A stretch of 64,000 bases of DNA from positions 62,001 through 126,000 of the forward strand of contig JAWZSN010000013.1 in NCBI GenBank assembly GCA_033875255.1. Direction: 5' to 3'. The DNA is from Marinimicrococcus sp033875255 (GTDB lineage Bacteria; Pseudomonadota; Alphaproteobacteria; Geminicoccales; Geminicoccaceae). A program made the translations under genes and the position numbers. Each line of letters starts with the position of its first letter. Position 1 is the stretch's first letter. Of the stretch, positions 1-9,053 are shown piece by piece. The notes beneath the pieces were generated by a model, which did no database searches, was not told the origin of the DNA, and saw only the letters and a program-made list of their open reading frames with translations.

Positions 1-501
1 GGTGAGCACGGTCCACACGGTGGTGAGCAGGATGAGGACCAAAAAGGCGCTGCGGCGGCGCCGTGCGGTGGGACCCGGCCGCACGTCGGCCGGCCGCGCC
101 GAGGCGCGGATGCGCCGTTCCTCGTGCTCGCGCGGGATCAGCACCGGGCGCGGCAGCCAGCGGCCGCGCCGCCAGCGCAGGGCGGGGAGCAGCGACTGGC
201 GGCGGATCGAGCTGGGTATCTGGTGCGGTGTCAGCCGGCCGTCGCGCGCCTCGAGGGCGGCGGGATCGAGGGTCAGCATCCGCCGGGCGTCCTGCAGCAC
301 CCGGCGCGCCGCCTCCTCGCGGGTCTCCGGCTCGCCGCGCTCGGCGGCACGCCCGGTCAGGGCGGCGGCATTGTCGGTGGCGGCCGAAGGCTCGAGGCCG
401 GCGGCCACGAGATAGGCCCGCGCACGCCCCTGCGCCGCCGCCCAGCAACGCGCCACGCGTCCCAGAACGGGCTCTCCGCCCTCACGGGTCGAGACCGCCA
501 T
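1..501 (-). CDS. opgH: Glucans biosynthesis glucosyltransferase H, N-terminal part (runs off window)
   Basis: Inner-membrane glucosyltransferase that builds the beta-glucan backbone of osmoregulated periplasmic glucans. Only the first 167 residues are in the window. They form an Arg- and Ala-rich cytoplasmic region, ending in a basic stretch and the start of a first membrane helix at about residues 150-167 (SAFLVLILLTTVWTVL). This matches the arrangement of OpgH, which has a long soluble N-terminus before its first helix. The start at 501 has a strong AGGAAGG ribosome site. It lies 35 bases after the opgG stop on the same strand, the classical opgGH operon order. The glycosyltransferase motifs lie outside the window, so identity rests on the operon position and the N-terminal pattern. 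Confidence 0.8.
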   Translation of the reverse strand, partial: MAVSTREGGEPVLGRVARCWAAAQGRARAYLVAAGLEPSAATDNAAALTGRAAERGEPETREEAARRVLQDARRMLTLDPAALEARDGRLTPHQIPSSIRRQSLLPALRWRRGRWLPRPVLIPREHEERRIRASARPADVRPGPTARRRRSAFLVLILLTTVWTVLT

Positions 502-536
502 GGATGCACCTTCCTCCCCGCGTGACGGGGCTCCGT

Positions 537-2180
537 TCAGCTCTTGTCCAGACGGTAGAGCCAGACCTCCGATATCTTACGATCGCCGATGGCGAGAAAG
601 CACCGCAATTCCACGGGCCCCCGGCCGGTCGGCTCGACGTCGAACATCACCCGCCAGCCGCCGGTCACCGGATTGTGGCGCGGCACGGTGGGCGAGAGCT
701 GCGCGTTGCCGGCGGTGACGTCGGCCCGCACCTCGCCCTCCGGTAGCTCGGCCGAGGGCATGTCGAAATCGACCACCACCCGCCGGATCGGCGACGCCTC
801 GCCGTCGGGACCGGAAGCCGCAGCGCCGATCCTGGTGGCGCGGACGCGGGCGAGGCCGGTGTCGATGGGCGGCGCGAAAGACCACAGGAGCCCGTAGGCG
901 AGGCGCAGCTCCTGGCCCTCGGTGACCGGTTCCTCGGGTGTCCAGAACGCCACGATATTGTCGTTCTTCTCGTCGTGGGTCGGGATCTCGATGAGGCGCA
1001 CCGAGCCCTTGCCCCAGGTGCCCTTGGGCTCGACCCAGAGGTTCGGGCGCATCTCGTAGCGGTTGTCGATGTCCTCGTACTGCTCGTAGCGGCGGTCCCG
1101 CTGGAGCAGGCCGAAGCCGCGCGGATTCTCGTCGGAGAGCACCGTCAGGCGCAGCTCGCTCGGGTTGACCAGCGGCCGCCACAACACGTCGCCATTGCTG
1201 CGCCACATGGACAGCCCGCCGGAATTGTGGACCTGCGGCCGGTGGTCGTCGACGTCCAGCCGGTCGTTCTCCCCGAACGCGTACATGCTGGTGAGCGGGG
1301 CGATGCCGACCTGCTCGACGGCGCTGCGGAAGAACAGGTTGGCGTCGACGTCGATGCGCGTGTGCTCGCGGGTCGCCACGTCGAAGCGGTAGGCGCCGCA
1401 CACGCTGGGGCTGTCGAGCAGCGCGAAGACGGTGAGCGGATCGTGGGCCTGGCGCGGCCGCTGGATCCAGAACTCGCGGAACGCCGGGATCTCCTCGGGG
1501 CGCGGGTTGCCGGTGTTCAGTGCCAGGCCGCGCGCCGACGGCCCGTAGGTGGTGCCGCGGCCGATGGCGCGGAAATAGCTGGCGCCGAGAAAGACCAGGA
1601 GCTGGTCGAGGACCCCTGGAGCATTGAGCGGGTAGTGCACCCGAAAGCCCGCGAAGCCCAGGATCTCGGCAAGGTTCGCCGGCGGCTCGAGATCGCCGAG
1701 CTCGAACATTGCGGGCACGGGCTTCACCTCCCGCGCCATGCCCTCCTCGACGATGTTGATGCGCACCAGGCTGCGGTAGACCCCGCCGGGCGGGATGAAC
1801 TGGAGCCGGTAGGAATCCCAATCGCCCCACAGCGCCTGGTCGGGGCTGAAGCGGATGCTGCGCCACTGCTCGGCGCTCAGGTTGGAAAACCACTCGGCGG
1901 CGCGCGGCTGCTCCTCATAGGCCGTGGCGGCCTTCTGCCGGGCGCGCTCGACCAGCCGCTCGAAGGAGAAGGGCTGCCCGTCCTGCGCCTGCGCCTGCGC
2001 CTGGCCGTTCTGCGCCTGCCCCTGAGCCGGGGCCGGCGTCTGCGCGAAGCCGGCACGGAGCGGCGTGGCGAGGAGGCCCGGCAGGGAAGCGCTCAATGCG
2101 AGCAGGGCGCCACCACGCGCCAGGCGGCGCCGAGAAAGACGAAGCTTCGATTCCGTCACGGCTGACGACCGATACCGCAT
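537..2180 (-). CDS. opgG: Periplasmic glucan biosynthesis protein, OpgG/OpgD family
   Basis: Periplasmic protein of osmoregulated periplasmic glucan synthesis, acting with OpgH encoded just downstream. At 547 residues it is close to the usual length of about 510-550. The mature part carries family-typical sequence such as FSFERLVERARQKA followed by a large beta-sandwich region. The N-terminus has a basic SRRRLARGG motif before a hydrophobic stretch and a Gln/Ala-rich linker. This resembles a twin-arginine signal, more typical of OpgD than OpgG. The start at 2180 was chosen because it places the signal about 14 residues in; the ribosome site is weak. The frame stays open further upstream, including an ATG at 2279, so the N-terminus is uncertain. 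Confidence 0.88.
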   Translation of the reverse strand: MRYRSSAVTESKLRLSRRRLARGGALLALSASLPGLLATPLRAGFAQTPAPAQGQAQNGQAQAQAQDGQPFSFERLVERARQKAATAYEEQPRAAEWFSNLSAEQWRSIRFSPDQALWGDWDSYRLQFIPPGGVYRSLVRINIVEEGMAREVKPVPAMFELGDLEPPANLAEILGFAGFRVHYPLNAPGVLDQLLVFLGASYFRAIGRGTTYGPSARGLALNTGNPRPEEIPAFREFWIQRPRQAHDPLTVFALLDSPSVCGAYRFDVATREHTRIDVDANLFFRSAVEQVGIAPLTSMYAFGENDRLDVDDHRPQVHNSGGLSMWRSNGDVLWRPLVNPSELRLTVLSDENPRGFGLLQRDRRYEQYEDIDNRYEMRPNLWVEPKGTWGKGSVRLIEIPTHDEKNDNIVAFWTPEEPVTEGQELRLAYGLLWSFAPPIDTGLARVRATRIGAAASGPDGEASPIRRVVVDFDMPSAELPEGEVRADVTAGNAQLSPTVPRHNPVTGGWRVMFDVEPTGRGPVELRCFLAIGDRKISEVWLYRLDKS

Positions 2181-2515
2181 GTCGCCGCTGCTGCTCGTTG
2201 TGCCGCCGCGACGATCCTGTTGCTGGAGGGGATCGGCAGGGCGCCTCGCGGGCTCCTCCGCCGCGCGCATGATATACATGTTTTCACGGCGCAGACGACA
2301 GGAGATGGAAGGACACCAGGCGCAAGCCGCCTGCGTCCGCGCGCATGGCTGGAACGCTGGTTGCAGCGGGCGCACGGCTTGGCCCGGCGAATGGTGCTCA
2401 CCCCCGGCTCTCCTCGGTTCTCTCCCCTTCGCTAACCGACGCGCACGGGCGAAAGTTCCTTCCCCGTGCCCCTCGCAAGGCTTAGATGCGCTCCCCGGGG
2501 GCGCGCTGCGCGGCC
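2181..2515. other. Intergenic region upstream of opgG
   Basis: About 335 bases with no convincing gene, lying between the small secreted-protein gene and opgG. It probably holds the opgGH promoter. The only AT-rich patch is at about 2265-2290 and includes CATGATATACATG at 2268-2280, a CATG-N5-CATG inverted repeat. No clear -35/-10 pair was found. Confidence 0.4.
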
Positions 2516-2842
2516 TCAAAAGCGGCAGCGGCCGGTGGCCTGGAAGGCTGCCGGGCCGCCGGGCCGCAGGGCGTCGAGCAGGGCCCGGGTGGTCGCCGGG
2601 TCGATGCAGCGGATCGTGAAGCGCGGCTTGCCCTCGTCCGCGAAGGTGATGGCGAGGCGATGCTCGAAGCCACTTTCCTTCTCCACCCGAACGGAGGAGA
2701 TGCGCTCGCGGTCGAGCAGCAGGTGGGAGGTGCCGGGCGTGCCAGCCTCGAGCGTCTGCTCGAGGAGCAGCGGATCGGCGGCCCTGGCGGGCCCGGGCCA
2801 TGCCGCCGCCAGCAGGCCCAAAAGCAGCAGTGGCACTCGCAT
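2516..2842 (-). CDS. Small secreted protein of unknown function
   Basis: A 108-residue protein beginning with a clear Sec signal peptide (MRVPLLLLGLLAAAWPGPARA, cleavage expected after ARA-A). The mature part is about 87 residues, mixed charged and hydrophobic, with two cysteines (one in TIRCIDP, one in the C-terminal GRCRF) that could form a disulfide. The ATG at 2842 has a GAGGAG ribosome site at good spacing and places the signal peptide at the N-terminus, so it is preferred over the upstream start at 2935. I do not recognise the family. It is read in the same direction as opgGH but separated from opgG by about 335 bases. A periplasmic location is inferred from the signal only. Confidence 0.65.
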   Translation of the reverse strand: MRVPLLLLGLLAAAWPGPARAADPLLLEQTLEAGTPGTSHLLLDRERISSVRVEKESGFEHRLAITFADEGKPRFTIRCIDPATTRALLDALRPGGPAAFQATGRCRF

Positions 2843-2979
2843 TGACGGGCTCCTCGGCTGGCCGCGCTCCTGCCGCGGGACGGCCCGGGCGGAGGCTAGC
2901 CCCGCGCGTCCCGCACTTGTCGCTGGGGTGTCCATGTGCTCACCTGCCGGCCGCTCGCTTCAAGGGGAGGATCAAGGGC

Positions 2980-3825
2980 ATGAAGCTACTGCGCTTTGGT
3001 GACGTCGGGAACGAGAAGCCCGGCATGCTCGACGCCGATGGAAAGCTCAGGGACCTGTCGGGGGTTGTTGGCGACATCGACGGCAGCACGATCACGCCCG
3101 AAGGGCTGGCGAGCCTCGCGAAGGTCGACCCGGCGTCGCTGCCGGTGGTGGACGGCTCGCCGCGTCTTGGGCCCTGCGTCGGCCGGATCGGCAAGTTCAT
3201 CTGCATCGGGCTCAACTATTCCGACCACGCCGCCGAGAGCGGCATGGACGTGCCGCCCGAGCCGGTGGTGTTCCTCAAGGCCACCAGCGCCATCTGCGGC
3301 CCCAACGACGACGTCCGCATCCCGCGCGGCTCCGAGAAGACCGACTGGGAGGTCGAGCTCGGCGTGGTCATCGGCAAGACTGCCAAATATGTCGACGAGA
3401 AGGACGCGCTCGACCACGTCGCCGGCTACTGCGTGATCAACGACGTCTCGGAGCGCGAGTACCAGCTCCAGCGCAGCGGCACCTGGACCAAGGGCAAGAG
3501 CTGCGACACGTTCGGCCCGGTGGGCCCGTGGCTGGTGACCAAGGACGAGGTCGCCGACCCGCAGGATCTCCACATGTGGCTCGAGGTCGACGGCAAGCGC
3601 TACCAGGACGGCACCACCAAGACCATGGTCTATAACGTGCCATTCCTCGTGAGCTATCTCTCGCAGTTCTTCACGCTCCATCCGGGCGACGTGATCTCGA
3701 CAGGCACGCCTCCGGGTGTGGGCTCGGGCATCAAGCCGAACCCCGTGTTCCTCAAGGCCGGCCAGACGGTGCGCCTGGGCATCGCCGGCCTCGGCGAGCA
3801 GACCCAGAAGATGGTCCAGGACTGA
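2980..3825 (+). CDS. Fumarylacetoacetate hydrolase (FAH) family protein, ureidoglycolate-lyase-like
   Basis: Cytoplasmic metal-dependent enzyme of the FAH superfamily (281 residues), which cleaves or hydrates small ketoacid-type substrates. Visible signatures are IGLNYSDHAAE at about 76-86, DWEVELGVVIG at 122-132 with the metal ligands E124 and E126, IND(V)SERE with D155, and the late STGTPPGVG loop. The length and the GLNYSDHA/TGTPPGVG pattern resemble proteins annotated as ureidoglycolate lyase or 2-hydroxyhepta-2,4-diene-1,7-dioate isomerase. The actual substrate cannot be told from sequence. The start at 2980 follows a GGGGAGG-type ribosome site. The gene stands alone on the plus strand, convergent with the acetyltransferase at 3854. 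Confidence 0.9.
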   Translation: MKLLRFGDVGNEKPGMLDADGKLRDLSGVVGDIDGSTITPEGLASLAKVDPASLPVVDGSPRLGPCVGRIGKFICIGLNYSDHAAESGMDVPPEPVVFLKATSAICGPNDDVRIPRGSEKTDWEVELGVVIGKTAKYVDEKDALDHVAGYCVINDVSEREYQLQRSGTWTKGKSCDTFGPVGPWLVTKDEVADPQDLHMWLEVDGKRYQDGTTKTMVYNVPFLVSYLSQFFTLHPGDVISTGTPPGVGSGIKPNPVFLKAGQTVRLGIAGLGEQTQKMVQD

Positions 3826-3853
3826 CCTTGCGGGCGGTGCCTGCCGCCGCCCC

Positions 3854-4339
3854 CTAGTCGTCCCAGGCGTAGGCGACCTCGTGCAGATGGGCACCGCCCA
3901 CCACGCAGGTCGCCTCGCCGACCAGCCGGCCGCCGAGCTTCTCGTAGAAGCCGCGCGCCGGGTTCTCGGCCAGCACCCAGATCAGCATGTCGCGGTGGCC
4001 GTTGCGGGCCAGCTCGTACTGGACCGCTTCGAGCAGCGCCCGGCCGATGCCGCAGCGCTGGAACCGGCGCAGCACGTAGAGCACATGCAGCTCGCCGGAG
4101 AAGCCGCTGAAGGAGCGGCAGGCGCCGCCGCTGGCGAGCCCGACGATCTGCTTGCCCCACACCGCCAGGAAAGCCGAGCCTCCACGCTCCAGCGTGCGCC
4201 GCCACTGGCGCTCGTGGGCGGTGTAGGAGAGGCCCTCGAGATAGGGTGCGGGAATCAGCCTTGCGTAGGTCTCGCGCCAGCTGTCGACCTGCACCTGGGC
4301 AAGCGCCGGGGCATCGACCGGGCGGGCCCGGCGAATCAT
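3854..4339 (-). CDS. GNAT-family N-acetyltransferase
   Basis: Acetyl-CoA-dependent acetyltransferase of 161 residues; the substrate is unknown. The start MIRRARPVDAPALAQV and the acetyl-CoA-binding motif A (YVLRRFQRCGIGRALLE, about 88-104) are typical, followed by the family's ENPARGFYEKLGG pattern. I chose 4339 because the family usually begins at MIRRA and a GGAG ribosome site precedes it; the frame also contains an ATG at 4399 that would add 20 residues. It lies downstream of treZ-treY in the same direction with a 50-110 base gap, so it may be co-transcribed, but nothing links it functionally to trehalose. Confidence 0.85.
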   Translation of the reverse strand: MIRRARPVDAPALAQVQVDSWRETYARLIPAPYLEGLSYTAHERQWRRTLERGGSAFLAVWGKQIVGLASGGACRSFSGFSGELHVLYVLRRFQRCGIGRALLEAVQYELARNGHRDMLIWVLAENPARGFYEKLGGRLVGEATCVVGGAHLHEVAYAWDD

Positions 4340-4452
4340 CAGCTCCGTGTGGAGTCCGAGACCCCGCTCCAGGGCCGTTTGCGCATTGCGTCGGGTCATC
4401 GTCCCGCCTTTCCCTGGTGCTGCGGATCAAGGATCTTGCGGCAGCCAGCCGG

Positions 4453-7065
4453 TCATGACGTGCTGGCCAGAAACGCCACCGGAAACGAGCCGAGCAGCCC
4501 GCTCACCGCCAGATCGCCGGAGCTGTGCCGGCGGCCGGTGAGGATGTCGTGCCAGCCTTCATGCCGGTTGAGCTCGGCTGGCAGCACCAGCCGGGTGCCC
4601 TGCCAGACGGAGGCGGGCGGAAGCGGTTGCTGCGCGTCGCCCAGCAGCCCGAACGCCAGCCGCGGCACCACCGTGATCACCGCGGGGCCGGTAGCACCCT
4701 TGCGGGCGAACGCCAGCAGGCTTGCCGCGTGCGGGCCCTCGACCGCGAGCGGCAGGTAGGCCCCGTCGCCCAGAACGTCCGGCCACTGCCGCCGCCAGGC
4801 AAGGATCCTGGCGATCAGCCCCAGCTTGAGCCGTCCGTCGTGCCAGCTGGCGAGGCTCTTGCCGAGAGGCTCCTGCGCCCGAAGCACGGCTGCGCGCGCC
4901 GCGAAGTCGACCGGGCGGCGATTGTCGGGGTCGACGAGGCTGAGGTCCCAGAGCTCTGTGCCCTGGTAGATGTCGGGCACGCCCGGCACGGTGAGCTTGA
5001 GGAGGGTCTGAGACAGGCTGTTGAGGGCGGCGGCGGGAGCGATGCGGCGGACGAAAGCCCCGACCTCGTCCAGGAACGGTGCGCTGCGGCCGGGATCGAG
5101 TGCCGCTCGCACGAAATCCTCGACCGCCGTCTCGTAGGTCGCGCAGGGGGCCGTCCACGAGGTGCGCTGCTTGGCCTCGCGCAGCGCCTTGCGCATGTAG
5201 GCGGCCAGCCGGTCGGCGAGAGAGGCGGGGTCGGCCCGCTCCAGCGGCCAGATGCCGACCAGCGACTGGTAGAAGAGATATTCGGCGTTGCGCTCCGGCG
5301 CGGCGCCGTCCGGCAGGGTGGCGCGCAGCGCCGCGTTGCGCTCGGCCCAACGCATCGCCGCGCCGGTCCACAGCTCGACCGCCTCGCTCAGCACCGCCAG
5401 CCGGGCGCGCACGTCCTCGCCGCGCTTGGTGTCGTGGGTGGCGCTCGCCAGCAGACCCAGCGGCGCATGGGCCTGACGCCGCGCATTGGCCGCGTGGAAG
5501 GCCGCCGTGTCGATCGCCGGGTGGGCGGGCGCGCCGCCGACCTCGCTGGCCGCCGCGAGCCGGTGCCAGCGATAGAACGCGGTGTCCTCCAGCGCCTTGG
5601 CCATCAAGGGGCCGCTGAGCTGCTGGAAGCGGACGGCGAGGCGCCGATGCCCCGGCTGGTGGCCCTCGAGCAGGCGCGCGAGCACGTCGATGGCCGTGGC
5701 ATCCTCGAGGCTCGTCGCCGCGCGGGCGGTCTCTGCGACAGAGGCGAGCAACGCCTCGTCGGCGTTGGAGGCGCCTCGCGCATCCACGTAGGTACGGTAG
5801 ACGGGGAAGGCCACGAGCAGGTCCATCAGCGCGTGGCGAAGCAGGGGAGACGGCAGGTCCCGGCCGACTTTGTCATCGGCCAGGAGCTCGGCGGCGCGGC
5901 GCGTCAGCGCTTCCAGCTCACCGGCGAACAGCCGCTCCAGCACCAGCCGCTTGGCATCGGCCACGATCTCCTCGAAGCCCGCCTCGACGCCGGTGAAGAC
6001 GCGGCAGGCGGCCGCCAGCCGGGCGAGGCCGCCCGAGTCGAGGAAGAGGCCCAGGGCCTCGTTGAGATAGTCGTAGCCGGTGGTCCCGGCCACGGGCCAC
6101 GAGGCGGGCAGCTCCTCACCCGGCTCGAGGATCTTCTCGACCAGGAGCCAGAAGGGCCGGCCTGTGCCGGCAGCCTCGCGGCACGTCGCCTGCAGGCGCT
6201 CCAGATACTCGCCGGGATCGCCCAGACCGTCGACATGGTCGAGCCTGAGCCCGTCCAGCCGGCCCTCGCGGATCAGCCGCAGGACCAGTGGATGGCAGGC
6301 CTCGAAGACGGCGGGGTCCTCGATCCGCAGGCCGATCAGCTCGTTGATGTCGAAGAAGCGGCGGTAGTTCAGCGCGTAGCCCGCCATGCGCCAGTGGGCG
6401 AGGCGGTAGTGCTGGAGCTCGAGGATCGGGTGCAGCCGGTCCGGCGCCGAGGCGTCGTCCAGGGCACGCTGCAGCTCCTCGCCCGCCCCGCGCTCGAGGA
6501 GCGCGGGCAAAGTCGGGTCGATCTTCTCGAGCGTGTCGGTGGCGATGGGAAAACGCTGCTCGTGATAGCCGAGCTCGACCGTGCCGCTGTCTTCCGCGAG
6601 GCGCAGCCGCAGCTCGCCCTTCTCGAGGATCGAGCCGTAGGGCTCGCCCAGCACCGGCAGAAGGACCCGGCCGCCGCGCGGCCCCGGATAGCGTTGCCAG
6701 TCGATGTCGAAATGGCTGGCGAAGGGGCTTTGCGGCCCCTCTGCCAGCACGCTCCACCACCATCGGTTCTCGGGCGCTATGCCCATGTGGTTGGGCACGA
6801 AATCGAGCAGCAGCCCGATCCCGTGCTCGCGCAGCCGGTCGGAGAGGACGCGAAAGCCTTCCTCGCCGCCCAGCGCGGGATCGAGCTCGGTGAGGTCCGC
6901 GGCGTCGTAGCCGTGGGTCGAGCCGTTGCGGGCGGTGGTGATGGGCGAGGCGTAGAGGTGGCTGATGCCCAGCTCGGCCAGATAGGGCACCAGCTCGGCC
7001 GCCTTCCGGAAGTCCATGCCCTCCCGGAACTGCAGGCGGTAGGTGGCGCGCGGGGTCGGGCTCAC
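4453..7065 (-). CDS. treY: Malto-oligosyltrehalose synthase
   Basis: GH13 enzyme that turns the reducing-end alpha-1,4 bond of a maltodextrin into the alpha,alpha-1,1 bond of trehalose. TreZ then releases the trehalose. The protein has 870 residues, a normal length. Visible motifs are the TreY N-terminus ATYRLQFREGMDF, LDFVPNHMG (about 87-95), GLRLDHVDGLGDP with the nucleophile D276, and the long insert region typical of TreY. The GTG start at 7065 overlaps the treZ stop as GTGA, pointing to translational coupling. No treX debranching gene is nearby in the window. Confidence 0.95.
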   Translation of the reverse strand: MSPTPRATYRLQFREGMDFRKAAELVPYLAELGISHLYASPITTARNGSTHGYDAADLTELDPALGGEEGFRVLSDRLREHGIGLLLDFVPNHMGIAPENRWWWSVLAEGPQSPFASHFDIDWQRYPGPRGGRVLLPVLGEPYGSILEKGELRLRLAEDSGTVELGYHEQRFPIATDTLEKIDPTLPALLERGAGEELQRALDDASAPDRLHPILELQHYRLAHWRMAGYALNYRRFFDINELIGLRIEDPAVFEACHPLVLRLIREGRLDGLRLDHVDGLGDPGEYLERLQATCREAAGTGRPFWLLVEKILEPGEELPASWPVAGTTGYDYLNEALGLFLDSGGLARLAAACRVFTGVEAGFEEIVADAKRLVLERLFAGELEALTRRAAELLADDKVGRDLPSPLLRHALMDLLVAFPVYRTYVDARGASNADEALLASVAETARAATSLEDATAIDVLARLLEGHQPGHRRLAVRFQQLSGPLMAKALEDTAFYRWHRLAAASEVGGAPAHPAIDTAAFHAANARRQAHAPLGLLASATHDTKRGEDVRARLAVLSEAVELWTGAAMRWAERNAALRATLPDGAAPERNAEYLFYQSLVGIWPLERADPASLADRLAAYMRKALREAKQRTSWTAPCATYETAVEDFVRAALDPGRSAPFLDEVGAFVRRIAPAAALNSLSQTLLKLTVPGVPDIYQGTELWDLSLVDPDNRRPVDFAARAAVLRAQEPLGKSLASWHDGRLKLGLIARILAWRRQWPDVLGDGAYLPLAVEGPHAASLLAFARKGATGPAVITVVPRLAFGLLGDAQQPLPPASVWQGTRLVLPAELNRHEGWHDILTGRRHSSGDLAVSGLLGSFPVAFLASTS

Positions 7066-8909
7066 GTGCGACCGCTCCCGTCGTCGAGGAACCAGGCGAT
7101 CGACCAGCCTTCCATGCGCCCGCCCTGGATGACCTCGTGGGTTCCGGCGGGCAGCTCGAAGAGGCAATCGCCCATGGGGCAGACCACTTTCTCGAGGGGC
7201 TCGGGGCCGAGATTGACGAGCAGCGAGAGGCGGCTGCCGTCGCCCAGCCGCCAGGTCGCCGCTACCGCCTGCCGCTGCAGCGCCCGGGCCCAGCCGCAGT
7301 CGCCGGTGATGCCCTCGAGGCGCGGCATCAGCTCCTCGCGGCGCAGCGCCAGCAGCCGGCGCACCATCGCCAGGGTGTCCGCCTCCTCGCCGCCCTCCTG
7401 CTCGCTCCAGTCGAGGGTGGAGGCGCGGAAGGTCTCGAGGGCGTTGGGATCGGGGATCCGCTCGCGCTGCCCGGGGTCGCTGAAGGCGGAGAACTGGGAG
7501 AACTCCCGGCGCCGTCCCTCGCGGACCATGTCGGCCAGCTCGCCCGCGAAGCCGGTGAAGAACAGGAACGGTCGCCGGCTGCCCCATTCCTCGCCCATGA
7601 AGAGCATCGGCACCGAAGGTACGAGGAGCAGCATCGCCAGCGCCACCCGGACATTGTGGGCGGGCGCCAGCGAGGCCAGCCGCTCGCCCAGGGCGCGGTT
7701 GCCGATCTGGTCGTGATTTTGGAGGAACGGCACGAAGGCCAGCGGCGGCAGCTCCGCGCTGGGCTCGCCGCGCGGCTCGCCATCGCGCGGGGCGAACGGC
7801 TCGCCCTGATAGACGAAGCCTTCGGCGAGCGCCCGCGCCAGCCGCTTGGCCGGCTGGCCGAACGCCCCGTAATAGCCTTCCTGCTCGCCCGTCAGCAGGA
7901 CATGCGCGCAGTGGTGCCAGTCGTCGTTCCACTGCGCGTCGTAGTGCCGGGCGCGCCCGGCGCGGTCCCGCACCAGGCGGTGCGCCTCGTTGTGCTCGTT
8001 CTCCAGCACGAGGTGGACGTGCCGCTCGTCCCCCAGCCGCTCGCGCACCGTGCGCGCCAGCTCGTCCAGCAGGTGCGGCTCGTCCTCGTCGGTGATGGCG
8101 TGCACGGCGTCGAGGCGCAGCCCGTCGAAACGGTATTCCTCCAGCCAGTAGAGCGCGTTCTCTATGGCGAAATTGCGGACGGGGCGCTGGCGGTAGTCGA
8201 TGGCCGGGCCCCAGGGGGTCGGACGGTCGTCGCGGAAGAAGCGGCCGGCATAGAGGGAGAGATAGTTTCCGTCCGGCCCGAAGTGATTGTAGATCACGTC
8301 GAGCAGGACCATCAGGCCTGCCTCGTGGGCCGCGTCGACCAGCGCCTTGAGATCGTCGGGACGGCCATAGGCGTGGTGCGGCGCGTAGGGCAGCACCCCG
8401 TCATAGCCCCAGCCGCGCTCGCCCGAGAAGGCGCCCACCGGCATCAGCTCGATCGCCGTCACCCCGAGCTCCGCCAGGAAGGGCAGCCGCGCGCGGGCGG
8501 CGGCGAAGGTGCCTTCCGGCGTGAAGGTGCCCACATGGAGCTCGTAGATCACCGCCTCGTGCCAGGGGCGGCCGCGCCATCCGGTATGGCGCCATTGCCA
8601 GGCCTGCGGGTCGATCACCTCGCTCGGCCCGTGCACGCCGCGGGGCTGGAAGCGGGAGGCGGGGTCGGGCACCGCGGTGCCGTCGGGCAGGCGAAAGCGG
8701 TAGAGGCTGCCGACGGCCGCCTCGGCGCTCGAAAGCTCGTGCCAGCCATCTTCGGCGGGTGTCATGGGCGTGGCCGAGAGAGGCTCGTCCGAGCGCGGAT
8801 CGACAAGCTCGAGCGCCACTGTCCGGGCCTCCGGCGCCCACAGCCTGAAACGCACGCCGTCCTCGCCGGGCAGCGCGCCGAAGGATGTCGCGTCGGCACG
8901 CCGCCTCAT
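7062..8909 (-). CDS. treZ: Malto-oligosyltrehalose trehalohydrolase
   Basis: GH13 enzyme that cleaves trehalose from maltooligosyl-trehalose made by TreY; cytoplasmic. The 615 residues include an N-terminal beta domain (VRFRLWAPEARTVAL), WGYDGVLPYAPHHAYG (about 167-182), DVIYNHFGPDGNYL (204-217) and GLRLDAVHAI with the nucleophile D267. The ATG at 8909 gives the normal family N-terminus, while the frame runs open to 9026 upstream. First gene of the treZ-treY pair, so the promoter should lie in 8910-9053. That stretch also separates it from the oxidoreductase gene and shows no obvious sigma-70 boxes. Confidence 0.95.
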   Translation of the reverse strand: MRRRADATSFGALPGEDGVRFRLWAPEARTVALELVDPRSDEPLSATPMTPAEDGWHELSSAEAAVGSLYRFRLPDGTAVPDPASRFQPRGVHGPSEVIDPQAWQWRHTGWRGRPWHEAVIYELHVGTFTPEGTFAAARARLPFLAELGVTAIELMPVGAFSGERGWGYDGVLPYAPHHAYGRPDDLKALVDAAHEAGLMVLLDVIYNHFGPDGNYLSLYAGRFFRDDRPTPWGPAIDYRQRPVRNFAIENALYWLEEYRFDGLRLDAVHAITDEDEPHLLDELARTVRERLGDERHVHLVLENEHNEAHRLVRDRAGRARHYDAQWNDDWHHCAHVLLTGEQEGYYGAFGQPAKRLARALAEGFVYQGEPFAPRDGEPRGEPSAELPPLAFVPFLQNHDQIGNRALGERLASLAPAHNVRVALAMLLLVPSVPMLFMGEEWGSRRPFLFFTGFAGELADMVREGRRREFSQFSAFSDPGQRERIPDPNALETFRASTLDWSEQEGGEEADTLAMVRRLLALRREELMPRLEGITGDCGWARALQRQAVAATWRLGDGSRLSLLVNLGPEPLEKVVCPMGDCLFELPAGTHEVIQGGRMEGWSIAWFLDDGSGRT

Positions 8910-9053
8910 GAGAGTACCACCCCCGGCACCTGGGCATGGAAGGGACGATCTGGCGCCGTCCAGGACATGTACAGAACCCCGCTCGCGTTCGGGACGGCGC
9001 CCGCTCGGCCCTCCCGCACCAAGCACAACAGACGCCGCAGCCGGGGGGTTCCG

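Noticed and set aside
2268..2280. CATGATATACATG as an operator before opgG
   Set aside because: Only the CATG ends pair; the centre does not, so it is reported only as part of the intergenic note.
3826..3853. GC-rich inverted segments between the FAH gene and the acetyltransferase as a terminator
   Set aside because: The stem is imperfect, short and lacks a T run; not separable from GC bias.
4525..7716. Very long plus-strand open frame opposite treY and treZ
   Set aside because: It is a GC-bias shadow of treY/treZ, whose catalytic motifs are intact on the minus strand.
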